Of a stretch of 64,000 bases of DNA, positions 52,889-62,047 are shown one piece after another. The DNA is taken from assembly GCA_963377175.1 (NCBI GenBank), contig CAUJNA010001735.1, forward strand, positions 62,001-126,000, written 5' to 3'. The position numbers and the translations under genes were made by a program. Origin of the DNA: Effrenium voratum (lineage: Eukaryota; Sar; Dinophyceae; Suessiales; Symbiodiniaceae). Within the stretch, counting starts at the first letter, position 1, and every line of letters begins with the position of its first letter. The notes under the pieces are model-generated. The model ran no database searches and was not told where the DNA came from. It was given only the letters and a program-made list of their open reading frames with translations.

Positions 52889-53212
52889 GTGTACCGCTTC
52901 TCAAATCGGCGGCGCTTTCCCCGGACCGTCCATTTGGAGGCACCTGAAAAAAAAATAAAAAATGCGCAGCTAGAATGCCATACACCTTTGTTGTTCATCT
53001 CAAGTGCTTTACCCTGAGCCGACGTCTTCGGGGTGTCCTGAACTTGCCCTGTTGGCCCCGATTTTCTTGGTTGCATTTTGCTTGGATGCTAGGAGTTTAA
53101 CCTTTCGCCAGCAAATGGGTTATTCATTAAACCACTAAAAAATAGTCACTTTTTGCAGGGGAGCAGATAGCAACCGAGGTTTGGGGACAGAGGAAACCCC
53201 CACGTTTGTCAG

Positions 53213-53290
53213 CGGAGGTACGTGCTGGATGTGAATGCCTACCTCCACAAGATCTTCGCCAGCTTGTTCGAGGATCGGAAGGCAGGGGAT
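53213..53290 (+). CDS. Candidate exon (RRYVLDVNAYLHKIFASLFE)
   Basis: The acceptor cacgtttgtcag opens RRYVLDVNAYLHKIFASLFE and DRKAGD; donor GAT|GTCTGG, otherwise a stop at 53315. 26 codons, phase 0. GC3-rich. Confidence 0.5.
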
Positions 53291-53338
53291 GTCTGGTGCA
53301 TTGCCATCACAACTTGACACCTTGCTGCGAATTTAGGT

Positions 53339-53452
53339 GGCTGTGGTTGTCAAAACCAATGCCATTTTTGGGTAGGTGCAACATCCATGTTAGTCTGGAT
53401 TTTAGTGGGGATTGGGATGTTCACTAAGGGTAAGGGATTTTGACCCATGGCC
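53339..53452. mobile_element. M4 family TIR element
   Basis: The left GGCTGTGGTTGTCAAAACC is mirrored by the right TTTTGACCCATGGCC. A possible 21-base phase-0 exon (ASFVHLW, 53455-53475) begins directly after its CCAG. Confidence 0.75.
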
Positions 53453-53475
53453 AGGCGAGCTTCGTTCACCTATGG

Positions 53476-54614
53476 GTGTCTCACGTCCCTTTTCTTTTGG
53501 ACTTTAACCCACTTGTTGGAAAGACCATTTAAGCGGTAAACAAAAAGTTTGGACTTGTTTGGTCAATCCGCTTAGGAAGCGGGGGTATCGGTCAAAATTA
53601 GTCACAACTAGGATGTGGACCACCCGTCTTTCCATTCAGCAGGGCAAGCCATGTTGCGTACCGCTTTTTGACTCACAAACATGTCTATCATTTCTTGACT
53701 TGTTGCCTCTGTTTCTTCAAACGTGGTCTCTGCCTAGGAATTCTTCAATTTTCTCTTGGCGTCGTAGCTTCTATGGAGTCTTCTACGGACTTTCCGATTT
53801 CCGACCGAAGAGTTCCTGGTTCATGCACCTTGTGGACTCCTCGTTGAACTCTCAATCCTATGACTTGTCCAAACCTATGATCTGAACTCTTCTACTTCGG
53901 CTCTTCGCATCACTTATGTGACCTTCCCCGACGCATTCGTTGAACTTCCGGCGATTTCCACGATGTTGTCCAACATTACTTATAGATGGGACAACTATAA
54001 TATAGATCTCCTACAGAATCTCCGATGTAGCTGTTTATCCGCCTATTTTAGTGGGCTTGCACAAGGGTTCGCCACGAACTTACGTTTTACTGTCCTCCAC
54101 TGGTTCTGGGAGCTTCAGCCTCGATGAACCCGCCCACCTATTCGATGAACTTTCTCAAACTTTCCACTCAGTGTTCCAACCGAAATAGCTTTTAAAACCT
54201 GTTAACATCTAAGACTTCCTTTGCTGAACCAGTGCCTTTTCAAGGCCGAGAAAGGAAGGGCCTTTCGGGTAGGTGTTAACGCATATTGTTGGAAACATCG
54301 CTTTATCAAGGGCTTTCCGTGAGGCATTTGTAAACTGGTGTCCTTTTCTCCGAGGAGGTTTCCGGTCTTTGAAGGTGCTCTTGCTGCTTTTGGCGCGCCC
54401 AGGAAAAGTTACAGTTTTTGCGAGGCTTGGAGCAACCCAGGAAACCCATGTAATGTTGACCCCATATTGATCAACCAACCAGTTTGTTAATAGGGGGGTG
54501 GTTTGTGGCCGGTGGACACCCCCTATGAATAAACTGACTGTAGTGGAAACCTTGAAACCCACGAAACCCACAAAACTCGTGAAACCATCTGCTTGCAGCA
54601 ACGGAGCAACCCAG
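53476..54614. other. No supported gene
   Basis: Two longer frames (53559-53885 and 53918-54127) are rich in Ser/Leu/Phe with no GC3 bias and no splice context, so they are not called. Confidence 0.4.
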
Positions 54615-54714
54615 GAAAGACCCCATGCGCTTGGCCCGTATCGAGCCTTTCTTGTCGGATCAGGTCGCCATCACCCGCGTGCAGCGCCCGCAGATCTCTG
54701 CTCAGGCCAAAAGG
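54615..54714 (+). CDS. Candidate exon (MRLARIEPFLSDQVAITRVQ)
   Basis: The acceptor caacccag opens KDPMRLARIEPFLSDQVAIT then RVQRPQISAQAKR and a GT donor. Two frames are open; the one given has clearly higher GC3. Confidence 0.4.
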
Positions 54715-54977
54715 GTCAAGTTACCGCGGGGTGTTCCAAAGAAACGCCTGGCTTGTTGTTGGAGACAATTTTTGGGGCTTCTCAAACAAATATCGGTAGT
54801 CCTCAAATGTTGCCTTGGTTTCGTTTTTTGTTTTTGTTGTTTAATTGTTTTGATACCAACTAAAAGGGGGTCCGGCAATTTGAGACGCCCTCGCGTGACC
54901 CCCGTTACAGGGGAAACTCAGAGGGCACCGAACCTGCCCCAAATGAGGACCTTGTGGGTCAACCCTGCCAGAATTGA

Positions 54978-55199
54978 CCCGCGAGTTTCATCCTTTTTTC
55001 AACGGCAAATGCTCCGACGGAATCCCTGTCAAATGCTTTTTTTCCCGCCACTGAAAGTGGGACCACTCCGTATTGGTACAGTCTTCCACACCAATCTGAA
55101 GTTGACGGTCTGTCGAAGTTCTGGGTCCTGCGCACGAGACGAGGTGCCAAGACAACTCAAGGAAGGAATCCATATCTTGGTGGCGAAGCCAGCCATCCG
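54978..55199 (+). CDS. Possible exon without ATG
   Basis: A 74-codon open frame lacking ATG: ANAPTESLSNAFFPATESG then PYWYSLPHQSEVDGLSKFW and VLRTRRGAKTTQGRNPYLGG, ending CATCCG|GTTCCT. A competing frame covers the same bases. The acceptor is unclear. Confidence 0.3.
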
Positions 55200-55887
55200 G
55201 TTCCTTAGCTTTTTAGCCTTTTAGTGTGTAGTGGTAGTTTCCATTTAACCCACTAAAAGCTAGTTAAACCTTTGGCGGGGGATCTGAGGGCAGCCCAGAT
55301 ATGGTGAGCTTAGCTTTCCAGGAAAGCGTTTGTGTTTTTCACCGTGGCCTTTTGAGTGGCCTCAGTTTGAACCATAGCTCCAGAGTATTTTGTTGAAGGA
55401 CACCACCTGAGGATTTCTGCTGGTGGGTTGCCGCGATTTGCTTGGCTAACCGAACATTGGTGATTTTGTGCTGGTCATTGACACCTTGATACACAGTTTG
55501 GCTCACCGTTGTTAAGCTTTCTATCGAGGGAAGCATGACCGTGACCCACATACAAAGACAAACAAACCATAGAAGGGTCCAACTAGTTTTGGCACTGCTA
55601 TATATGCTGTTTGAAGGAACACTACATGGCAATCATCCATGTTCAAGGGTCTTCCTGGGACACAAAGTCTCCAGGCAAATAGCATAGGCCCGTTATGCTG
55701 GTTCGAAGCAGCCAGATTTCGAAGTACAGGAAATTAGCCAAAATGCTGGTAGTACCTGTCTGATGTGATTTCTTTTAGGGTGTCTGACGTTTGATCTTCT
55801 TTTTCCTTGATCGCATTGGGTGTTTTCCCATGCATCCATCGGAGCTTCTTTAGGCCCCTCCAAATGCGCAACCCCGAACATGGTTGA

Positions 55888-56075
55888 TGTTCTTCAGCAG
55901 TGACTTATTTTCCCCTATTGGTTTTACAGGACATCTCTCACTGGACTTGGTTTTTGAGGGGCTGAATCTAGGTCCCCCCCTTTTACCGTTTCTTTCTTGG
56001 TTGGCCTCCTAAAATAGACTACAGAAAAAAGAAAATCGGGTGCCCTCATTCTAACCTCTCTACTGGAGGACCTAG
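55888..56075. mobile_element. Composite element with M1, duplicate of 40022-40237
   Basis: It contains TTTTACAGGACATCTCTCAC, GGGGCTGAAT and an M1 copy at 55968-56075 ending GGACCTAG. A coding-like frame (RVRLMANTDGTLVLGCIP) follows at about 56120-56175. Confidence 0.75.
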
Positions 56076-56270
56076 GAATCCAATGGGAGGATTTTTGTGG
56101 TTTCCCTCACCGAACGTCGCGAGTTCGCCTTATGGCGAACACGGACGGGACGTTGGTCCTCGGTTGCATCCCTACCCCCCTAAGAATATTCCTGGTCCCA
56201 TTTTCCCTTTTATGGGAAAGACTAGATAAATGGAATTAGGCCCCTCATGGTAGGGGGATCTGGTTGCCAG

Positions 56271-56361
56271 CAGCACCGCTCGACGGCCAGTTGGGCGGCT
56301 TCTTCGACGCCCTCGTGGGCGCGGTGAATCTTTGGGGCGGCCGCGAGGCGGGCAGTTTCAG
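56271..56361 (+). CDS. Candidate exon (APLDGQLGGFFDALVGAVNL)
   Basis: The acceptor tctggttgccag opens APLDGQLGGFFDALVGAVNL and WGGREAGSF, donor TTTCAG|GTGGGT. 91 bases with phases 1 and 2. Very strong GC3. Confidence 0.55.
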
Positions 56362-56797
56362 GTGGGTTGGGTTGAAGCAGCTGGGGTCTCCTCGGTCCAT
56401 TTGTTTGGCACTTTAGACTGAAACCTGTGGATTTTTGAAAGTCCCAAATGAAGTTGTATGAAAGTCCACAGGAAGTTGTAGAGGAGATTCATGGGACTCC
56501 TGTGTTTGGTGTGCGCGTGCGCGTGTTTGGCTAGTTTCCTCTAGAATTTCCTGTGGCGAATTCTAGGTGAAGATGTGAGCTGCTTTCAGTGTGGTTCTGA
56601 CACCATTTACCAGGCTAGTGATTGGGAATATAGACGTTGACCGGCCTAGGTGGATGTTTTGTCCCAACCGGTTCTCCTGTTTAGACGACAATGCGTTTGC
56701 CGATTCCCCATTTGGTTAGCAACATCACGGTTTGGTGGAAGGATTGTTTGTTTTCACGGGTTTCTCTCTTCATAGGGTTTTGTTGGAAAAGACAAGA

Positions 56798-56914
56798 GGC
56801 TGTGGGTCAAAACCAATGGCACCATTTTGGGGTACGTGCACCACCGATTTTAGTCTATTTTAGCGGGGATTGGGATGTCCACTGGGGGTACGGTTTGCCT
56901 TTTGACCCATGGCC
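56798..56914. mobile_element. M4 family TIR element
   Basis: GGCTGTGGGTCAAAACC at the left is mirrored by TTTTGACCCATGGCC at the right; the core GGGGATTGGGATGTCCACTG is shared with the other copies. An R2-like piece (TTCCATTTGCTCAAGC) begins at 57234. Confidence 0.75.
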
Positions 56915-57672
56915 AAGAGACTCAGGACATAAGGGACCCTGTCCGTTTTTGTTGTGCGTGCTTGCGTAGCGCCACTGTGTTGCGTGTCCTTGGTAACCTG
57001 CAAGCATGCAAGCGCCGACGCGGCCTGTGCCTTTTCAGTAAGGACCCCGCAGGAGGCGCTGGGCGCTTATTTGTGACCACTTGCAAATAGACTTAAACCC
57101 AGGGGTTCCCTTTTTGGGGTACATGACCCACCCCTGGGTTTAAGTCATTGTGGGCTGAACGTTTGCTCCGTCCTTCAGAACAATCAAGACTGCTCCGGAG
57201 TACCGAGGAACCTCCTAACAAGGGACTTAGTCTTCCATTTGCTCAAGCATGTTTGTTAGGAGAAAGGATCACTACTGGAAATATTGTTAATTTTTCCGGG
57301 GGACTTAAAGTACAGACTTGGACCCGAGACAAGTGGCGTTGGCCAAGGTTCCAAGAGTCAGCGTTGGGTAGGCCTTGATTGATGCTCAGCGCCGGGTTTT
57401 GGCGAGGCTCCAGTGGCTGAGGGAACCCTTTCAGCGCCCCCCGTCCCAAGGACCTGTTGCTGGGGTGCTGGTTGTCGGCAGCGCTTGAAAGGTGGCGTCT
57501 ATGCGAAGATTGTGGCTCGGTATGTCACATGCCCAAACTCAGGTACTCCTCAGTTAACTTGTGATTGGGATTGGCGGGGATTTCAGCCCGTGGTTCTTTG
57601 CCACCTGAAACCAAACAACCCCCCAAACAAAAACACCTGCTTTATAGTTCTGGTACGAACGGGACTGGACGT

Positions 57673-57862
57673 GCTTGAAAAGGCGGAAACGTGAGGGCGA
57701 GGGGGCGGTTGCTCGTTGTTCCGCGTTTTTCGTGGGACGCCCGAGACGGCTTGCGGCGCACAAAAAGTTTGCTGAGACGGGGCGTCGGAAGCTCTCCAAC
57801 TTCCAGCACTTCCTGCGGAATCTCGCGGCGGAGGCGCGCGCACTGCGGGAGCTGCGTGCCAG
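57673..57862 (+). CDS. Candidate exon, strongly basic
   Basis: The frame LKRRKREGEGAVARCSAF then VGRPRRLAAHKKFAETGRR, KLSNFQHFLRNLAAEARAL and RELRA ends GTGCCAG|GTTTTG. GC3 is very high. The Arg/Lys-rich helix suggests nucleic-acid binding (composition only). The 5' border is uncertain (several AGs at 57678-57730). Confidence 0.5.
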
Positions 57863-58149
57863 GTTTTGCTTGGGTTTGCCCCACGTTTGCGCGGTTGGGG
57901 GTTGAGGTTCAAAAAGGTGAAGCCTAGACTCATTTCCAGGTCCTTCGGTTTTTTGGGTAGTCTTCAAGGGACACCAATGGGAGGGACCATTTTGGAGGTT
58001 CCCTCAGATTTGGGACACCCAGCATCTTAAGTTCTCAAGCGGCAACTCTTAGGCAAGACCTTCCAATGGAGGTCTTGACCTATAGATCCAATGCGGAGGG
58101 CTTCGGACACCAACCACTGCCACAAACATCACCACTGCCAGCTCCCCAA

Positions 58150-58244
58150 CTTTTTTGGGGGAGGGTTCACTGAGGGTTCCCTACTAAAATAGACTCCAAC
58201 AAGTTGGTGCCCTTATTCTAACCTCTCAAATCTGGAGGACCTAG
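58150..58244. mobile_element. M1 element, 5' end degraded
   Basis: It contains GGGGGAGGGTTCACTG, CCCTACTAAAATAGACT and the right end CTGGAGGACCTAG, but the left end is not recognisable. Its final AG is directly followed by the 16-base microexon. Confidence 0.7.
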
Positions 58245-58260
58245 ACTGAGGTGGCCTTCT
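58245..58260 (+). CDS. 16-base microexon between two elements
   Basis: ACTGAGGTGGCCTTCT lies between the AG end of M1 and the GT start of the 2.95-kb element. It reads TEVAF plus T, which with GT from 61208 makes Cys and continues in the open frame of the next exon. The exact join of both borders is the main support. Confidence 0.45.
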
Positions 58261-58689
58261 GTACTGGGATAGGGTCGTACTTATAACTTGAGTTATAAGT
58301 TACTACAAGTGGACTTATAACGTGGGACAAGTGGACTTATAAGTTTGCTAAGTCCGAGTCCTAGTTATAAGTTACTTGTCTAGGGTTAACTTAGATAGGC
58401 CCACTTATAAGTTCGAGCTAAGTTCCGGGTGCCGGGACTTAGAATGAACTTAGCTGGAACTTAGTTTTTTTGCACCATTTTAGGAAAAACAGCTTTTTGG
58501 CATCCAGCGTTTGCGGAGCAATGCCCAAAACGAGTTTGCCTCGCTGAGTCTTGACGCGCGTCCTCATGCGAAAAAAGCACGCGCGCTTTACTCCTGACGT
58601 GTCGCAAAGCACATCGCTGAACGCGAGTCCAAACCTTACACCGGGCGATGCGTGCGTATATTTTTTCGGATACGACAGGTCGGCATATC

Positions 58690-58955
58690 GCAGCGGCTGG
58701 TCGGCTCAGACTGCACTCGCGGCTGGCCCGCGCAGACTGGTGCGCTGAGACTGCACTCGCGGCTGGCCCGCGCAGACACCCAGCGGCTGGTCCGCTCAGA
58801 CTGCACTCGCGGCTGGCCCGCGCAGACGCTCTGCACTCGCGGCTAGCCCGCGCAGACTCATATCGCGGCGGGCCCGGTCATATAACGGCGGGCCCGCTCA
58901 CATTGCACTCGCGGCTGGCCCGCGAAGATCCACAGCGGCGGGTCCGCTCGAACTG
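58690..58955. repeat. GC-rich minisatellite in the 2.95-kb element
   Basis: About six copies of a unit containing TGCACTCGCGGCTGGCCCGC plus GCAGAC, partly alternating with GCGGCTGGTCCGCTCAGAC-type units. Confidence 0.85.
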
Positions 58956-58964
58956 CAGTCACGC

Positions 58965-59645
58965 TCCAGATACAGACTCCAGACTCCCACACTCCAGACT
59001 CCAGACTGCAGACTCCAGACTCCAGACTGCAGACTGCAAACTCCAGACTGCAGACTGCCAACTCCAGAATCCAGACTGCAGAGTCCAGACTCCAGACTCC
59101 AGACTGCAGACTCCAGACTGCAAGCTCCAGACTCCAGACTGCAGACTCCAGACGGCAGACTCCAGACTGCCAACTCCAGAATCCAGACTGCAGACTCCAG
59201 ATTCCAGACTGCCAACTCCAGACTGCACACTGCAGACTGCAGACTCCAGACCGCAGGCTCCAGACTGCAAACTCCAGACTCCAGACTGCAGACTCCAGAC
59301 TGCAGACTGCCAACTCTCCAGAAAAAAGACTGCAGAGTCCAGACTGCAGACTCCAGACTGCAAGCTCCAGACTCCAGACAGCAGACTGCAGACTCCAAAC
59401 TGCCAACTCCAGAATCCAGACTGCAGACTCCAGATTCCAGACTGCCAACTCCAGACTCCAGACTGCAGACAACTCCAGAATCCAGACTATAGAGCCCAGA
59501 CTGCAGACTGCGGACTTGAGACTGCAGACTCCCACACTCCAGAGACTGCAGACTCCAGACTCCAGACTGCAGACTCCAGACTGCCAACTCCAGAATCCAG
59601 ACTGCAGACTCGAGATTCCAGATTCCAGACTCCAGACTCCACAAT
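58965..59645. repeat. (CAGACTC/CAGACTG) minisatellite, left arm
   Basis: 7-bp and 14-bp units, ACTCCAGACTGCAG, for about 680 bases with CCAACTCCAGAATC interspersed. The long frames on both strands (up to 248 codons) are artefacts. Confidence 0.95.
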
Positions 59646-59884
59646 GACTCCTGACTCCAGGATCCTGATCATTTTGTGGTGGAATTTGGCCACGGGGCCA
59701 AGTTAAGTTATGTTAAGTCGTGGTGACGCAACTGGGCCTCACGGGGAAAGTTTGGCAGTTAAGTTGATTGAGTTACAATAGGAACTCCACGGCTCCACAC
59801 GACCCGCCCAGGTTAAGTTAAGTTAAGTTTTGTTAAGTTCGAAAAAACTGCACCGGCCTTTCCGGGCTTTGGGGCGGGGCTGTC

Positions 59885-60515
59885 TGGATGCTGGATTCTG
59901 GGGTCTGGACTGTGAATTCTGGAGTCAGGAGTCTGGAGTCAGGAGTCTGCAGTCTGGAGTCTGCAGTCTGGAGTCTGCAGTCTGGAGTCTGCAGTCTGGA
60001 GTCTGCAGTCTGGAGTCTGGAGTCTGCAGTCTGGAGTCTGCAGTCTGTCTGTGGAGTTTGCATTCTGGAGCCTGGAGTCTGCAGTCTGGAGTCTGCAGTC
60101 TTGATTCTGGAGCTGGCAGTCTGCAGTCTGGAGTCTGCAGTCTGGAGTCTGGAGTTTGCAGCCTGGAGTCTGCAGCCTGGAGTCTGCAGTCTGGAGTCTG
60201 CAGTCTGCAGTGGAGTCTGCAGTCTGGAGTCTGCAGTCTGGAGTCTGCAGTTTGGAGTCTGGAGTTTGCATTCTGGAGCCTGGAGTCTGCAGTCTGCAGT
60301 CTGCAGTCTGGAGTCTGGAGTTCGCAGTCCGGAGTCTGCAGTCTGGAGTCTGCAGTCTGGAGTCTGCAGTCTGGAGTTTGCAGCCTGGAGTCTGCAGTCT
60401 GCAGTCTGGAGTCTGCAGTCTGGAGTCTGGAGTTTGCAGTCTGCAGTTTGGAGTCTGCAGTCTGGAGTCTGCAGTCTGGAGTGTGGAGTTTGCAGTCAGC
60501 AGGCTGGATTCTGGA
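59885..60515. repeat. (CAGTCTGGAGT) minisatellite, right arm, inverted
   Basis: The same minisatellite in the opposite orientation (CTGGAGTCTGCAGT). The two arms flank a 240-base spacer with TTAAGTTAAGTT motifs, so the element can form a cruciform of about 1.5 kb. Confidence 0.95.
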
Positions 60516-60624
60516 GCCTTGATTGAGTCTTGCAGCCTTTCATCCGCGCACTCACAATCCAAACATGCAAAAAATCGCAAAGTGCCATCAGACCACCGCT
60601 TCAAGTGCCATCTCGAAATAAAAA

Positions 60625-60850
60625 TCAACGCCGAAATATTCCTGGGCGGACCAGCCGCCAGCGGACAACCGCTTCAAGTGCCATCTCGAAATGAAAATGA
60701 ACGTGGCAAAAATAGCTTGGCGGACCGGCCGCCAGCGGAACCACGCTACAATGATATATCATCAAACGAGAAAAGCAAAACGGGCGGACCGGCCGCCGGC
60801 GGAGAAACCGCCCCATGCGACTATATTAAGGCGGACCGGCCGCCAGCGGA
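60625..60850. repeat. GCGGACCGGCCGCCAGCGGA repeat, 4 copies
   Basis: Four copies of GCGGACC(A/G)GCCGCC(A/G)GCGGA at about 60645, 60720, 60783 and 60832, with TTCAAGTGCCATCTCGAAAT duplicated between. Each is itself near-palindromic. Confidence 0.85.
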
Positions 60851-61207
60851 GACACCGCTATAGAAACGATTATCGCACAACAAAGTTCAACCGAGTCAGT
60901 CAGTGCAAAACATGCTCCGGCTCCATCGAGCCAAGCGTGCGAAGCAGCGCGAACAAACAGCGTAAACTGCATGCGCGCGCGCCTGCCCTGTTGCGTTGAG
61001 TCACACGAAAATGTGTGCTTTCCAGCGCGTAATGCTTCATCACTGCCATGCTTCAAAACGCATGTGTTTGCCAACTCAATGAACTTAGAATGAACTTAGC
61101 GGACTTAGAAAAACCTCTTTTCTAAGTTCAAGATAAGTTACTTATAAGTCCAAGCTAAGTGCTAAGTCACTTATAACTCCAGCGTAAGTACGACCCTATC
61201 CCAGTAG

Positions 61208-61372
61208 GTGTCAAGAGTCCGACCGGCGAAGGGAACTTTTGGATGACTTGTTTGCCGGACGCAGGCGCGTGCTGGCCACAGAGATTCCGGAAAGGCGCCG
61301 ATGTCGCCGAGTACCAGACGTGTCGCTGGTTCTTGTTCCTTCCCATGAAAGCCCTGGGTCCGGGAAACTTCG
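61208..61372 (+). CDS. Exon directly after the 2.95-kb element
   Basis: The frame reads VKSPTGEGNFWMTCLPDAGA, CWPQRFRKGADVAEYQTC and RWFLFLPMKALGPGNFG: 55 residues with high GC3, donor TTCG|GTATTG. 165 bases with phases matching the microexon. The competing frame (DRRRELLDDLFAGRRR) has much lower GC3. Unrecognised; Cys/Trp-rich. Confidence 0.5.
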
Positions 61373-61718
61373 GTATTGGGGTGGTCGAATTCTCAGACAC
61401 GGCACTTCTCTGTAGTTGTGGTTTGTTGCCTCAAGTAAAACCCCACCAGAGGCAACTATTTCTGGGACAAAAGGAAGCCCCCTCCCCTGTAAAAGAACAA
61501 ACAGGTGTGGTGTTCCAGTGTTTTCCCTTTAAACTGGCCTGTTCAAAAGTAATCCTTAATGCTTACCTGGCGTCACGCAAGGGTCTTTTGTAGTCGCTTC
61601 ACTTTGAGAAGCCTCTGGGGCTACCAAAGGAGCCCTTTTCCGGGGGACCTCCCCTAAGCGTCTGCGGGGGGGGGGGGGGCGCTCTGACGCCCCTGACGCC
61701 CCTGACGCCCCTCGCCAG

Positions 61719-61797
61719 GCCTGGCCTCTGCTCTCAGAGCGCTTCCCCGTGGTGGCGGACTTCGAGGTGGCGGCCCGGAGCCACGGATGGCTTGGCG
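61719..61797 (+). CDS. Candidate exon (AWPLLSERFPVVADFEVAAR)
   Basis: The acceptor gcccctcgccag, preceded by three copies of CCCCTGACG, opens AWPLLSERFPVVADFEVAAR and SHGWLG, donor GGCG|GTAGGC. GC3 22 of 26. The phase does not match the previous exon, so one is missing between. Confidence 0.5.
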
Positions 61798-61934
61798 GTA
61801 GGCCTCCAGTGGGGTTGGAAGCTGAGCTGGAGCCGGAAACTACCCGTAAAAATTGGACCCAAGATTGGTTGCCACCCATACAAAATGGACCCAAGATGTT
61901 GGGGTGATTTTGTTGGAAGAGCTGGAGCCTGGAA

Positions 61935-61998
61935 ACTAGAGCTATGGCTACTGGAGCTACTAGAGCTACTGGAGCTACTGGAGCTACTGGAGCTACTG
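61935..61998. repeat. (CTACTGGAG) short tandem repeat
   Basis: GAGCTACTGGAGCTACTGG repeated about six times beside a diverged H1 hairpin. The poly-Ser minus frame is an artefact. Confidence 0.9.
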
Positions 61999-62047
61999 GT
62001 CATATAAATTGGTTGACCCAAGATGTACCTGGACCCTCAAAGTTATC

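Larger units (their letters stand above)
58261..61207. mobile_element. 2.95-kb TIR element bounded by GT...AG
   Basis: The left end reads GTACTGGGATAGGGTCGTAC, the right end its inverse ending CCCAGTAG. Taking TIRs as CTGGGATAGGGTCGTACTTA, both are flanked by TA, the expected target-site duplication of Tc1/mariner-like and other TA-targeting elements. Inside each end are many ACTTATAAGT and AACTTAG motifs. No transposase frame is present; the interior is minisatellite arranged as a huge inverted repeat. If spliced, the element is an intron by itself. Confidence 0.8.

Noticed and set aside
58897..60863. Open frames of 134-352 codons on both strands across the CAGACTC minisatellites
   Set aside because: The repeat unit lacks stop codons in these frames; the translations are pure repeat and both strands are equally open.
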